From: Anderseniella sp.
Lineage (GTDB): Bacteria; Pseudomonadota; Alphaproteobacteria; Rhizobiales; Aestuariivirgaceae
Direction: 5' to 3'
Length of the DNA: 7,647 nucleotides
NCBI GenBank assembly: GCA_013041995.1
Contig: JABDRA010000448.1
Span: forward strand, 1-7,647
The notes beneath the pieces are model-generated. The model did no database searches, was not told where the DNA came from, and worked only from the letters and a program-made list of their open reading frames with translations. Made by a program: the position numbers and the translations under genes. The first letter of the stretch is position 1. Every line of letters starts with the position of its first letter. Below, piece by piece: positions 1-5,635 of the stretch.

Positions 1-263
1 GTGACATCGGTTCCGCCCCCTTTGGTTTTGACAAAAGTGGCGGTCAGGTTGGTCGAATTCAAACTGACATCGTCTTGTCGGGCCCGGACATTGCCTTTAA
101 ATTCAGCCTTGTTCTCGCTCTCGGAAAGCTCCATCTGATCGGATTCGATGTTGACCTTGCTTTTCTTTTTCTGGGCTTCAACAGGCAGCGCGGCAAGACT
201 TGCCGCCATCACGATCAGCGCAACAGCAATACCGGCCTTGTTGAGTGTCCTGGTCAGTTTCAT
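1..263 (-). CDS. lptA: LptA, periplasmic LPS transport protein (5' part, cut by window edge)
   Basis: LptA is the periplasmic protein that polymerises into the beta-jellyroll bridge carrying lipopolysaccharide from LptC in the inner membrane to LptD in the outer membrane. Only the first 87 complete codons are visible; the rest lies beyond the left edge. The N-terminus is a Sec signal peptide: MKLTRT, a hydrophobic stretch at about residues 10-26, and a likely cut after VEA at residue 30. The mature protein begins with a lysine-rich QKKKSK and continues into the OstA/LptA-type pattern: IESDQMELSESENKAEFKGN, then VRARQDDVSLNS. The ATG at 261-263 overlaps the lptC stop as ATGA, and an AAAGGAAA Shine-Dalgarno-like stretch lies about 10 bases upstream inside lptC. 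Both point to translational coupling. Family and position after lptC agree, so the assignment is firm despite truncation. Confidence 0.9.
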   Translation of the reverse strand, partial: MKLTRTLNKAGIAVALIVMAASLAALPVEAQKKKSKVNIESDQMELSESENKAEFKGNVRARQDDVSLNSTNLTATFVKTKGGGTDV

Positions 264-946
264 TGTTGCAGATTTCCTTTTGAACTGGATGTCTCCACCT
301 GAACGGCAGGCGTGCCGGTTTTCGTCCCTGCAGAATTGAATATCGCACGAACCCGCGATTTGAAAGTCACGTGTTCGCCGTTGTTGGTAACATCGACACC
401 GGTGGACCTGATCACCCCGCCCTCCATGACCACGACTATCTCGGCCTGTGAGGTCAACGCCTTCTGCTTCACGTCAATGTCTGCGGTGTCCATATTGGCG
501 GTGAACGAGTCTGTAAGTTTGATGGTCACATCACCCGACAGGCGCAGGGACTTGTCCTTGGAGTTGAACAGACCGGTATTGGCGGTCACGTCCATGGCGC
601 GCCCGTCCGTGCGTCTGAGCAGGCCCGTGACCTGGCGCATGTGAACAAGGTTTGGCTGTTCCTTGTCCTGGTTGGCTTCAACGGCGGCAATTTTGTAGGG
701 CTGCTGGTCATTGTCGAAGCCGGCAACTTCGGAACCCTGAACAGCAAACCGTTCCTGCTCCGATGCCTGTTTCGGCGTCGCTACCGGTTCGGCAGGCTGG
801 GGAGCAGTGGCGGTTTCGATATCAAATCCCGACGCCTGGATCAGGAAAACCCCGAACACCCCTGCAGCAGCAAGGACGAACAGCCATACCATGATCGCAG
901 GCCCGCGCCGCCTGCGTCTGATGGTTGGTCGTGCTCTAGATATCAT
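260..946 (-). CDS. lptC: LptC, inner-membrane LPS export protein
   Basis: LptC is a bitopic inner-membrane protein that takes lipopolysaccharide from the LptB2FG transporter and passes it to LptA. The 228-residue protein has a short cytoplasmic N-terminus with an arginine run at residues 10-14 and one membrane segment at about 18-37. A proline- and alanine-rich linker to about 60 follows, then a periplasmic LptC/DUF1239 domain. The family-like stretch GFDNDQQPYKIAAVEANQ spans about 76-93, and repeated beta-strand patterns follow (VTGLLRRTDGRAMDVTANTG, LRLSGDVTIKLTD). It is longer than the E. coli protein (191 residues), with extra length in the linker and in a polar C-terminal tail. The ATG at 944-946 follows a strong GGGGGAG ribosome site 9 bases upstream. 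lptA follows with a 4-base overlap. A candidate promoter lies just upstream, so lptCA may be transcribed independently of nrnC. Confidence 0.92.
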   Translation of the reverse strand: MISRARPTIRRRRRGPAIMVWLFVLAAAGVFGVFLIQASGFDIETATAPQPAEPVATPKQASEQERFAVQGSEVAGFDNDQQPYKIAAVEANQDKEQPNLVHMRQVTGLLRRTDGRAMDVTANTGLFNSKDKSLRLSGDVTIKLTDSFTANMDTADIDVKQKALTSQAEIVVVMEGGVIRSTGVDVTNNGEHVTFKSRVRAIFNSAGTKTGTPAVQVETSSSKGNLQQ

Positions 947-972
947 TGCCGTTTTCTCCCCCTTTCATCCGG

Positions 973-1001
973 ATCATACCGGACAGGACAGGGTCTGTCG
1001 T
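973..1001 (-). promoter_or_regulatory. Putative sigma-70-type promoter for lptC-lptA
   Basis: Reading the minus strand, a TATGAT -10 element (973-978) lies 17 bases downstream of ACGACA (996-1001), a 4/6 match to TTGACA. The predicted start would fall near 966, leaving a leader of about 20 bases that contains the GGGGGAG ribosome site of lptC. The -10 hexamer is bracketed by a 5-base inverted repeat (TCCGG 968-972 and CCGGA 979-983). This is a pattern match only. Confidence 0.4.
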
Positions 1002-1054
1002 GCGTTTTGCCCGGAAAATCTTGCCGAATAAAGGCGGACGCAACCGGGCCTGCC

Positions 1055-1669
1055 TCACGAGTGGGCAAAAATGTCCTCGTTTGGCCAACCGGCAAGGTCG
1101 AGACCGGCACGTGTCGGCAGGAAGTCAAAACACGCCTGGGCAAGTTCTGCACGCTCTTCGCGCTTCAGCATCTGGTCCAGCCTGACCTTGAGTTCATGTA
1201 GGTAAATGACGTCAAGTGCCGCATACTGCTTCTGGGCGTCGGACAAAACCGGTGTGCCCCAGTCGGAGCTTTGTTGCTGCTTGGACATTTCAATGCCCAG
1301 CATTTCGCGCACCAGGTCCTTCAGGCCATGCCTGTCGGTATAGGTGCGTGCCAGCCGCGACGCGATCTTGGTGCAATAGACAGGGGACGTATCCACGCCC
1401 AGATAGGCCTTCAGCATGCCCACATCAAAGCGCGCATAGTGGAAGATCTTGGTGACGTTGGCATCCTCCATCAGCGCTTTCAGACGCGGCGCATGATAGG
1501 TTTTACGATCAAGCTGCACGAGATGAGCATCATCATCTCCGGCTGACAGCTGCACCACGCACAGCTTGTCACGGTTGGCGAGCAATCCCATGGTTTCGGT
1601 GTCAACGGCCACACTTGATCCGAAATCCAGTCCGTCGGGCAGATCGCCCTGATGAATTCTGACTGCCAT
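1055..1669 (-). CDS. nrnC: NrnC-type nanoRNase / single-domain RNase D (DEDDy 3'-5' exonuclease)
   Basis: This cytoplasmic DEDDy 3'-5' exoribonuclease is 204 residues long and consists of only the exonuclease domain. Classical RNase D is about 375 residues with C-terminal HRDC domains, which are absent here. The catalytic set is complete: D23 and E25 in VDTET, D82 in HYARFD, and Y149 and D153 in QYAALDV. The opening MAVRIHQGDLP and the compact length match the alphaproteobacterial NrnC group. Those enzymes form ring-shaped octamers, degrade dinucleotides (including the pGpG left by c-di-GMP turnover), and substitute for the Orn enzyme many alphaproteobacteria lack. Generic tools would call it ribonuclease D (rnd). 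The start is the ATG at 1667-1669; its ribosome site is weak. lptC begins 108 bases downstream, a neighbourhood I recall as common in this class. The NrnC reading is from family knowledge; the DEDDy nuclease call is directly visible. Confidence 0.85.
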   Translation of the reverse strand: MAVRIHQGDLPDGLDFGSSVAVDTETMGLLANRDKLCVVQLSAGDDDAHLVQLDRKTYHAPRLKALMEDANVTKIFHYARFDVGMLKAYLGVDTSPVYCTKIASRLARTYTDRHGLKDLVREMLGIEMSKQQQSSDWGTPVLSDAQKQYAALDVIYLHELKVRLDQMLKREERAELAQACFDFLPTRAGLDLAGWPNEDIFAHS

Positions 1670-1712
1670 TTTTGCTTTGTGCCTTGCTTGTCTGAACGCG
1701 ATTTATCAATGG

Positions 1713-1740
1713 GCTATAACACAAGCCGTCTTATTGGCAA
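1713..1740 (-). promoter_or_regulatory. Weak candidate promoter upstream of nrnC
   Basis: On the minus strand TTGCCA (1735-1740, 5/6 to TTGACA) and TATAGC (1713-1718, 4/6 to TATAAT) are separated by 16 bases. Transcription would begin near 1706, giving a leader of about 37 bases before nrnC. The spacing is acceptable but the -10 is poor. No clear rho-independent terminator for the upstream SDR gene is visible in the 87-base gap, so readthrough from that gene is the alternative. Confidence 0.3.
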
Positions 1741-1756
1741 CACCTGGGTGATGGCG

Positions 1757-2536
1757 TCAGGCTGTGGTCAGGCCGGGAAGACCGATCCTGGCGCGGCCTT
1801 CATCGGACTTCAGGGAAAAGTCCTGTCCGGCAAACTCGTCAGCACCCTCCGTGCACAGCCACACAATCGCCTTGCCGACCCAGTCGGCCGGAATGTGGGC
1901 CGATGGGTCCAGCTGGCTCACCGGATTGATGCCCGATGCCTTGATGGATACCTGCATATCCGTTGCCACGGTGCCGGGGCTAAGACCTACGACGCGAATA
2001 CCCTTGCCGGCATATTCCTTGTCTGCGCACCGCGTCAGCATCGCTGCTGCCGCCTTGGACGAACAATAGTGGCTCCAGCCCTCCATGGGCCCGTAAGCCG
2101 CACCTGAGGAAATATTGATGATGGTGCCGCTGCCTTGCGCCTCCATTTCCGGGATGGCCGCGTGCAAACCGAAAAACACACCCTTGTAGTTCACATCGGC
2201 CACTTTCGCCCACTCATCGGGGTCGGCGTCGGCCAGCCGTGAAATCGGATCGATCAGTCCGGCATTGTTGACCAGAATATCCACCCGGCCGAATTCCCGT
2301 TTGCATTTGGCCACCATGGCGGCCACTTGCGGGTAATCGCTCACATCGCAGGTGATGGTTTCTGCAGTTTTGCCGCCGCTGCGAATGTCATCTGCGACCT
2401 GTTCGATTTCAGATGATGTACGTGCTGCCAGCAGCACCGAGACTCCCTCAGCAGCAAGCTGCCTTGCTGCGGCTGCGCCGATGCCACGGCTGGCGCCGGT
2501 TACGATAGCGGCTTTTCCACTCAGTGTGCTGGTCAT
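1757..2536 (-). CDS. Classical short-chain dehydrogenase/reductase (SDR), substrate unknown
   Basis: This 259-residue protein is an NAD(P)-dependent oxidoreductase of the classical SDR family, probably cytosolic and tetrameric like its relatives. The cofactor motif TGASRGIG is at 13-20 and D64 (in CDVSD) is placed to contact adenine. NNAG is at 90-93. The catalytic tetrad is complete: N116, S144, Y157 and K161 (YCSSK). PGTVATDM at 187-194 is the usual loop after strand six. An arginine (R39, in LAART) just after the second strand favours NADP(H), by inference. The ATG at 2534-2536 has a strong AAGGGAG ribosome site 8 bases upstream. The C-terminal tail (about 243-259, RARIGLPGLTTA at the end) is not typical of FabG, and the gene has no acyl-carrier neighbours, so fabG is not claimed. 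The substrate cannot be deduced. It lies 87 bases upstream of nrnC and 118 bases downstream of the tRNA gene. Confidence 0.9.
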   Translation of the reverse strand: MTSTLSGKAAIVTGASRGIGAAAARQLAAEGVSVLLAARTSSEIEQVADDIRSGGKTAETITCDVSDYPQVAAMVAKCKREFGRVDILVNNAGLIDPISRLADADPDEWAKVADVNYKGVFFGLHAAIPEMEAQGSGTIINISSGAAYGPMEGWSHYCSSKAAAAMLTRCADKEYAGKGIRVVGLSPGTVATDMQVSIKASGINPVSQLDPSAHIPADWVGKAIVWLCTEGADEFAGQDFSLKSDEGRARIGLPGLTTA

Positions 2537-2654
2537 GAAAGCGGCTCCCTTGTGCTGGTTTGATTGCGCTCGCCGGTATCGGTAACAGATGCCGGGACCG
2601 CCAGCGCCGTCAGCGTGAGCAGGTCAATCGATCCGGCAATACAATCTGGATTTT

Positions 2655-2741
2655 TGGTGCCCAGGAGAAGACTCGAACTTCCACTTCCTTTCGGAAACTA
2701 GCACCTGAAGCTAGCGCGTCTACCAATTCCGCCACCTGGGC
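2655..2741 (-). tRNA. tRNA-Leu, anticodon CAG
   Basis: The gene folds into a full class II tRNA of 87 bases including an encoded CCA. The acceptor stem is GCCCAGG (2735-2741) with CCTGGGC (2659-2665), followed by discriminator A and CCA (2655-2658). The D arm contains AATTGGTAGACGC. The anticodon stem is CTAGC/GCTAG around the loop TTCAGGT, with anticodon CAG at 2705-2707. The long variable arm, TTCC-GAAA-GGAA, is typical of leucine tRNA. The T arm is GGAAG-TTCGAGT-CTTCT with one G-T wobble. It reads CUG, the common leucine codon in this GC-rich window. A good promoter lies upstream; no clear terminator is seen after the CCA end. Confidence 0.97.
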
Positions 2742-2785
2742 CCAAACACGGCTTTTCTGAACTTGAAAGCCATCAGGCAGGCGCA

Positions 2786-2815
2786 CTCATAGTTGGACCC
2801 AAGGCGGCTTGTCAA
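2786..2815 (-). promoter_or_regulatory. Promoter of the tRNA-Leu gene
   Basis: On the minus strand a perfect TTGACA -35 (2810-2815) lies 18 bases upstream of TATGAG (2786-2791, 4/6 to TATAAT). Transcription would start near 2779, leaving a 5' leader of about 38 bases for RNase P to remove. A near-perfect -35 with a looser -10 is common for vegetative promoters in alphaproteobacteria. Confidence 0.6.
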
Positions 2816-2871
2816 CCGGCGTCTTGTGCAATTCCTCGCCGCTGGCAGATTAAGTGTGCCATGATGAATTT

Positions 2872-2931
2872 CAGGTTGTGGCATCAAGGCTCTTTAAAAG
2901 CCCGCACCTGATGGTTAAAACCCACACAACC
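2872..2931 (+). promoter_or_regulatory. Two mutually exclusive stem-loops ahead of the NDUFA9-like gene
   Basis: In the 244-base gap between the tRNA gene and the NDUFA9-like gene, CAGGTtGTGG (2872-2881) can pair with CCGCACCTG (2902-2910) through nine pairs with one bulged T and one G-T wobble. The overlapping GGTTGTG (2874-2880) can instead pair perfectly with CACAACC (2925-2931). The two stems cannot form together. Neither is followed by a T run, so a simple terminator is unlikely. No known riboswitch was recognised. No convincing plus-strand promoter could be placed in this gap. The pairing is directly visible; any function is speculation. Confidence 0.25.
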
Positions 2932-2985
2932 GAGCACTGGCGCACAGGCTTATTCATATCTGTTTCAAAGGCGAATTGAACCGAC

Positions 2986-3951
2986 ATGACCGCATCTTCA
3001 AAACTCGTGACAATCATTGGCGGCTCAGGTTTTCTTGGCCGCCACATCACCCGTGCCCTGGCGCGTCAGGGTCACCGAATTCGTATCGCAGTCAGGCGGC
3101 CTGATCTTGCCGGGCATGTGCAGCCGCTCGGGACGCCGGGCCAGATCATGCCGGTGCAGGCAAATCTGCGCTATCCTGAATCGATCGAGGCAGCGTGTGC
3201 CGGGTCCGATGTGGTGATCAACCTGGTTGGCGTGCTGTTCTCGTCGGGCGGCCAGACATTTTCAACCCTGCATGCTCATGGCGCCCGGGTTGCGGCGCGC
3301 GCGGCAAAGAACGCCGGTGCTGCACAATTCATTCAAATGTCGGCAATCGGTGCCGACGAGAATTCCGCATCCGAATATGCGCGCACCAAGGCAGAAGGCG
3401 AGGCGGCAGCGCGCGAGGAATTCCCCGGCGCAACAATCATCAGACCGTCAATTGTATTCGGCCCGGAGGATAATTTCTTCAACCAGTTTGCCGCCATGGC
3501 GCGGTTTTCCCCGATCCTGCCGCTGATAGGTGGCGGCGAGACCAGGTTCCAGCCGGTGTTTGTCGGCGATGTTGCCGAGGCCATCGCGACGTTGGTTGCA
3601 AACGGCAACGGCAACGGAAAAACCTGGGAATTGGGCGGACCCGCGCAACGCAGCTTCAGGGAACTGCTGGAGTATGTGGTTGAAGTGACCGGTCGCAAGC
3701 GCCTGCTGGTGCCGATACCGTTTGCTCTTGCCGGCATCATGGGCACCATTATGGGCCTGCTGCCCAATCCGGTGCTGACAGCCGATCAGGTCAACCTGCT
3801 GAAATCGGACAATGTGGTGTCAGATGCCGCCATTGCCGAAGGCCGCACGCTGGAAGGTCTTGGTATTGAGCCGGAGCCGATTGAAACCATTGTGCCGGAA
3901 TATCTGTATCGCTACCGCAAGGCCGGCCAGTTCACCGCTCCTGTTATCTGA
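2986..3951 (+). CDS. NDUFA9-like atypical SDR (complex I-associated NAD(P)-binding protein)
   Basis: This 321-residue atypical SDR resembles NDUFA9, the NAD(P)H-binding accessory subunit of mitochondrial complex I, and its alphaproteobacterial relatives. The Rossmann motif IGGSGFLG is at 11-18, with G12, G15 and G18 as the glycine triad. A double arginine at 37-38 after the second strand favours NADPH. Residues 114-135 give QFIQMSAIGAD and then EYARTK (Y131, K135), so a YxxxK pair is present. RPSIVFGPEDNFFN (153-166) is the family's most recognisable segment. LPLIGGGETRFQPVFVGD follows at 179-195. No cleavable signal peptide is visible. The ATG at 2986 has only a weak ribosome site (AAAGG is about 14 bases away). 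Its TGA overlaps the next start by one base (TGATG). Catalytic activity is uncertain, since NDUFA9 relatives mainly bind the cofactor structurally. A role with NADH dehydrogenase is inferred from the family, as no nuo genes are in the window. Confidence 0.85.
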   Translation: MTASSKLVTIIGGSGFLGRHITRALARQGHRIRIAVRRPDLAGHVQPLGTPGQIMPVQANLRYPESIEAACAGSDVVINLVGVLFSSGGQTFSTLHAHGARVAARAAKNAGAAQFIQMSAIGADENSASEYARTKAEGEAAAREEFPGATIIRPSIVFGPEDNFFNQFAAMARFSPILPLIGGGETRFQPVFVGDVAEAIATLVANGNGNGKTWELGGPAQRSFRELLEYVVEVTGRKRLLVPIPFALAGIMGTIMGLLPNPVLTADQVNLLKSDNVVSDAAIAEGRTLEGLGIEPEPIETIVPEYLYRYRKAGQFTAPVI

Positions 3952-4670
3952 TGCCGGCCGGCCGCCTTGCAGGTTTCCTGCTGGGGTCGGTATTGCTGTC
4001 ATCAGGCGCAGGCGCGCAAGGCCTGCAACCAGTTGATCTTGAACTGGTTCTCGCGGTGGACACCTCCACCAGCGTGGACCAGCGCGAATTTGCCTTGCAG
4101 TCGCAAGGTCTGGCCGAAGCCTTCCTGCATGTGGATGTGGTTGCCGCCATTCGCTTTGCCGGCACCCAGGGCGTTGCCGTTACTCTGGTACACTGGGCGG
4201 GTGAAGCCCGGCAGGCGACTGTGGTTGACTGGCATGTGGTGCGCGATGGCCGCACCGCTGCAGAATTGTCAGCGAAAATTGCCGCATCATCGAGGACTAT
4301 CAGAGGCTTGACCGATATTGCCGGCGCCATCGGGTTTTCGGTCAATTCCATCGAGGCAAACAAGTATCTTGGTGCACGCCGGGTCATTGATATTTCAGGT
4401 GACGGATCAAGCGATGCCCGCAGGTCCGAAGCAGCACGTGATGCCGCCAATTCTCGCGGCGTCACCATCAATGGTCTGGTGATCCATAACAAGGACATTG
4501 ATCTTGGTGAACTGGCTAATATCGACCTTCGCGAGCACTACGCCAATCATGTCATTGGCGGGCCCGGTTCGTTCATGATGACGGCGAAAAACTTTGACGA
4601 CTTTCGCACAGCCATCCGCGTCAAGCTGGTGCGGGAAATCACCGGGCCGGTGTCAGCCGCAATTGACTGA
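3951..4670 (+). CDS. DUF1194 family secreted von Willebrand factor A-like protein
   Basis: This 239-residue protein of unknown function matches the DUF1194 family. A Sec signal peptide spans about 1-22 (hydrophobic GFLLGSVLLSSGAGA, likely cut after AGA before Q23), placing it in the periplasm or outside. The mature part begins like a von Willebrand factor A domain: LELVLAVDTSTSVD, with a complete DxSxS metal-binding motif at D37, S39 and S41. A threonine at 121 (GLTDIAGAI) and D151 (ISGDGSSD) fit the remaining metal-site positions. No membrane anchor follows. The ATG at 3951 shares its A with the TGA of the NDUFA9-like gene. No Shine-Dalgarno is evident, so translation probably depends on re-initiation. 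The stop is 9 bases from the end of the convergent uppP gene, with no obvious terminator between them. VWA domains with intact metal sites usually bind proteins; the partner is unknown. Confidence 0.88.
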   Translation: MPAGRLAGFLLGSVLLSSGAGAQGLQPVDLELVLAVDTSTSVDQREFALQSQGLAEAFLHVDVVAAIRFAGTQGVAVTLVHWAGEARQATVVDWHVVRDGRTAAELSAKIAASSRTIRGLTDIAGAIGFSVNSIEANKYLGARRVIDISGDGSSDARRSEAARDAANSRGVTINGLVIHNKDIDLGELANIDLREHYANHVIGGPGSFMMTAKNFDDFRTAIRVKLVREITGPVSAAID

Positions 4671-4679
4671 GTTTTCGGG

Positions 4680-5501
4680 TTAGCCGCTTGCACCTGCAAA
4701 GAACCCGGTATGAACGAGATACAACAGCCCGGCGCCCAGAATCAGCCGGTAGATCACGAATATGGTCAGTGAATACCGCTTGACGATCGCCATCAGGAAC
4801 CAGATGGCGGCGAGCGCGGTAAAGAAGGTCAGGATACCGGTCAATATGGCATCACCGGAAATGGTGGCTCCGTCCGATATCGCTTCACCCAGCACCAGCA
4901 CGCCGGCACCGGCAATGGCCGGAATGCCGACGAGGAAAGAAAACCGGGCCGCTTCAGACCGCTGAAAACCCAACATCCGCGCTGCAGTCATGGTTATGCC
5001 GGAGCGGCTGGTGCCTGGAATGATGGCAAAGGCCTGCGCCAGTCCGATGATCAGGGCCGGCATGAAGGTCATGTCCTCCATGGCCTTGACGTGTTTGCCG
5101 AGCCGGTCCGCGACATACATCAAAAGACCGAAGATAATAGCGTTCCAGGCGACGATTTCCGGTCCGCGCACCGCATCAATCATACCGGTTTTCTTGACGA
5201 ACAGGCCAAATGCCACCGCGGGGATGGTTGCAACGATAATCAGCAGACCGAGACGGCCATGGTCGGTCATGCGGCCGCGCAGCAGGTTCAGCCCGCCCAC
5301 AGTGAGGGCCAGGACATCTCGCCAGAAATAGGTGATCACGGCCAGGAATGAGCCCATGTGAACCATCACATCGACAATAAGGCCCTGATCCTTCCACCCG
5401 GTCAGTGCAGGAACCAGTATCAGATGGCCTGAAGATGAAATTGGTAGAAACTCGGTTATTCCCTGTATGATGGCCAGTACGATGATCTGTTCCAGAAACA
5501 T
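4680..5501 (-). CDS. uppP: UppP (BacA), undecaprenyl pyrophosphate phosphatase
   Basis: UppP is an integral membrane enzyme that dephosphorylates undecaprenyl pyrophosphate to undecaprenyl phosphate, recycling the lipid carrier for peptidoglycan and other envelope polymers; extra copies give bacitracin resistance. Both signature regions are present: QGITEFLPISSSGH (13-26), with E17, S23 and H26 in the catalytic positions, and PGTSRSG (162-168) with R166. The first acid of the family (E/Q)xxxE motif is Q13 here, which the family allows. The rest is strongly hydrophobic with about eight membrane segments. I chose the ATG at 5499-5501 because AGGGA lies 8 bases upstream and the resulting 273 residues equal the E. 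coli length. A GTG at 5540 would add 13 residues (MASASATSTGINC) without a ribosome site. It is divergent from the GST gene across 134 bases and ends 9 bases from the DUF1194 gene. Confidence 0.95.
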   Translation of the reverse strand: MFLEQIIVLAIIQGITEFLPISSSGHLILVPALTGWKDQGLIVDVMVHMGSFLAVITYFWRDVLALTVGGLNLLRGRMTDHGRLGLLIIVATIPAVAFGLFVKKTGMIDAVRGPEIVAWNAIIFGLLMYVADRLGKHVKAMEDMTFMPALIIGLAQAFAIIPGTSRSGITMTAARMLGFQRSEAARFSFLVGIPAIAGAGVLVLGEAISDGATISGDAILTGILTFFTALAAIWFLMAIVKRYSLTIFVIYRLILGAGLLYLVHTGFFAGASG

Positions 5502-5635
5502 GCAGTTGATCCCTGTTGATGTTGCGCTAGCGCTGGCCACAACTTAGCTTTAGTAACATAATAATTCTATGGTGCGAATCGCTCGTAACCGGTTCGGCTT
5601 TTGGCTCTCATATCAGACTTTTTGGTGACCGCGCT
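5502..5635. other. Divergent intergenic region between uppP and the GST-queG genes
   Basis: This 134-base gap must hold the promoters of both uppP (minus) and the GST operon (plus). It contains an AT-rich patch (about 5541-5570) unlike its surroundings, with TATTAT- and TAGAAT-like hexamers on the minus strand, but no -35/-10 pair with good spacing on either strand. A GAATC site at 5576-5580 fits the GANTC target of the alphaproteobacterial CcrM methylase. The uppP ribosome site (5510-5514) lies at its left end. No small ORF or terminator is seen. Confidence 0.5.

Noticed and set aside
641..1201. Long plus-strand open frame of 186 codons across lptC and nrnC
   Set aside because: It crosses two well-supported minus-strand genes, is rich in arginine and cysteine, and shows no recognisable domain; it is a shadow of GC-rich coding sequence.
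1741..1756. CACC-TG-GGTG hairpin after the SDR stop as a terminator
   Set aside because: The loop would be only two bases, the stem is four pairs, and no T run follows on the minus strand.
1757..2536. Assignment of the SDR as FabG
   Set aside because: Motifs are shared by all classical SDRs, the C-terminal tail differs from the FabG pattern, and no fatty-acid genes are nearby.
2893..2917. CtrA-type site (TTAA-N7-TTAA) from two TTAA tetramers
   Set aside because: The tetramers at 2894-2897 and 2914-2917 are 16 bases apart, not 7.
2655..2985. tRNA-Leu gene as an attachment site for an integrated element
   Set aside because: No integrase, direct repeat of the tRNA 3' end, or mobile-type gene is found on either side; the flanks are ordinary SDR and NDUFA9-like genes.
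3944..4498. Minus-strand open frame of 184 codons opposite the DUF1194 gene
   Set aside because: The plus-strand frame has a signal peptide and complete VWA metal motif; the opposite frame is low-complexity (Ser/Thr/Arg/Ala-rich) with no motif.
4671..4679. Shared bidirectional terminator between the DUF1194 gene and uppP
   Set aside because: Only 9 bases separate the stops; the sequence there has a short T run (GTTTTC) but no stem-loop that I can pair convincingly.
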